A DNA stretch of 41,628 bases. Source: an uncultured Eubacteriales bacterium (lineage in GTDB: Bacteria > Bacillota > Clostridia > Tissierellales > Peptoniphilaceae). Both the position numbers and the translations under genes were made by a program. Below the pieces are notes generated by a model that worked only from the letters and a program-made list of their open reading frames with translations, was not told the origin of the DNA and did not search any database. Numbering within the stretch: the stretch's first letter is position 1; each line of letters opens with the position of its first letter. The stretch is from contig CABTXP010000008.1 in assembly GCA_902488815.1 (NCBI GenBank), positions 1 to 41,628 on the forward strand. Direction: 5' to 3'. Shown piece by piece: positions 41,071 to 41,628 of this stretch.

Positions 41071-41628
41071 TTAGTTTAATTCAACTTTTTTAGATTCAAC
41101 TTCTTCTCTCAAGCTTTCAATAAATTCATTAATGTCAAGGTCTTTTTCTTCCTTGCCGTTTCTCCTTCTAATTGAAATCTTGCCTGACTCAACTTCTTTC
41201 TCTCCTACAATTACCATGTAGTTTACTTTTTCCATTTGTGCTTGACGTATTTTGTATCCAATCTTTTCGGCTCTGTCGTCAAATTCTACTCTAAAGCCGC
41301 TGTCCTTAAGTTTCTTTGTAACTTCTTCGGCATAGTCGTTAAACTTGTTTGAAATAGGCATAACTTTTATTTGCACCGGTGAAAGCCATAGTGGGAACTT
41401 GCCTGCAAAGTGTTCAATTAAAATTCCCATAAATCTTTCTACGCTGCCGAACAGTGCACGGTGTAACATAACAGGTCTTGCCTTAATGCCTTCTTCGTTA
41501 ATGTAAACCAAGTCAAAGTTTTCAGGCATTTGGAAGTCAAGTTGGATTGTACCGCATTGCCATGTTCTGCCAATGGCATCTTCCAAGTGGAAGTCGATTT
41601 TCGGTCCGTAGAAAGCGCCGTCGCCTTC
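41071..41628 (-). CDS. thrS: Threonyl-tRNA synthetase, C-terminal part (cut by window edge)
   Basis: Only the last 185 residues are in the window; the reading frame is open through the right edge, and no start is visible. The visible part begins EGDGAFYGPKIDFH, then IGRTWQCGTIQLDFQMPENF (a class II synthetase catalytic segment with a zinc-site-type Cys region), and the motif 3 region RPVMLHRALFGSVERFMGILIEH. The anticodon-binding domain follows: FPLWLSPVQIKVMPIS to the end. All of this is typical of ThrRS. A TTG about 42 bases from the edge is internal and not a start. Confidence 0.97.
   Translation of the reverse strand, partial: EGDGAFYGPKIDFHLEDAIGRTWQCGTIQLDFQMPENFDLVYINEEGIKARPVMLHRALFGSVERFMGILIEHFAGKFPLWLSPVQIKVMPISNKFNDYAEEVTKKLKDSGFRVEFDDRAEKIGYKIRQAQMEKVNYMVIVGEKEVESGKISIRRRNGKEEKDLDINEFIESLREEVESKKVELN

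Noticed and set aside
1..41628. CRISPR arrays, insertion sequences, prophage genes, tRNA or rRNA genes
   Set aside because: I saw no regularly spaced repeats, transposase or integrase motifs, or tRNA/rRNA sequences on either strand by eye; a tRNA scan was not possible here.

Overview
The window is 41.6 kb of low-GC DNA. Every gene I can support lies on the minus strand, so transcription runs right to left. The content suggests a strictly anaerobic Firmicute, probably a Tissierellia/Peptoniphilaceae-type organism (inference). It has a giant fused 2-hydroxyacyl-CoA dehydratase activase beside a 2[4Fe-4S] ferredoxin, RNase J with Fur, the trmR-trhP-udk cluster, strong AGGAGG ribosome sites, and AT-rich spacers with compact rho-independent terminators. 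The first 22 bases match the 3' end of an Illumina TruSeq adapter, so the left edge is a contig end with untrimmed adapter. The right edge cuts thrS.

Layout, left to right (each unit is read from its right end): a polar amino-acid ABC importer (66-2332) with a long leader holding a possible 34-codon upstream ORF; uvrB-uvrA with an L,D-transpeptidase (2578-8156); a Dlt-like operon (8219-13211) of adenylation enzyme, carrier protein, MBOAT acyltransferase and an SGNH/PgaB-type deacetylase fusion; a preQ1-I riboswitch controlling queT (13291-13792); a phosphate-signalling operon pstB-phoU-phoP-phoR without pstSCA, behind repeated Pho-box-like sites (13832-17734); the 1416-residue activase and ferredoxin (17755-22449); an unexplained spacer; a heterodimeric ABC exporter (22776-26227); udk-trhP-trmR (26286-28754); rnj-fur-DUF1292-ruvX (28806-31641); a flavin reductase; copZ-copA (32298-35028); and an eight-gene operon from queH to apt (35091-41005), ending at thrS.

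Two themes link distant genes. QueT (importer, riboswitch-controlled) and QueH (last step of queuosine synthesis) both serve tRNA wobble modification, and TrhP/TrmR add a second wobble uridine modification. The L,D-transpeptidase and the Dlt-like operon both act on the cell envelope.

The strongest candidate for something undescribed is the Dlt-like operon. It keeps the activation-carrier-MBOAT logic of teichoic acid D-alanylation, but its last gene fuses an SGNH (DltD/AlgJ-like) domain to a PgaB/IcaB-type polysaccharide N-deacetylase. This suggests one system that removes acetyl groups from a glycan and adds an activated acyl or aminoacyl group. Two transcripts (this operon and the queH operon) have TATAAT exactly six bases before an ATG and no Shine-Dalgarno site, which suggests leaderless mRNAs.
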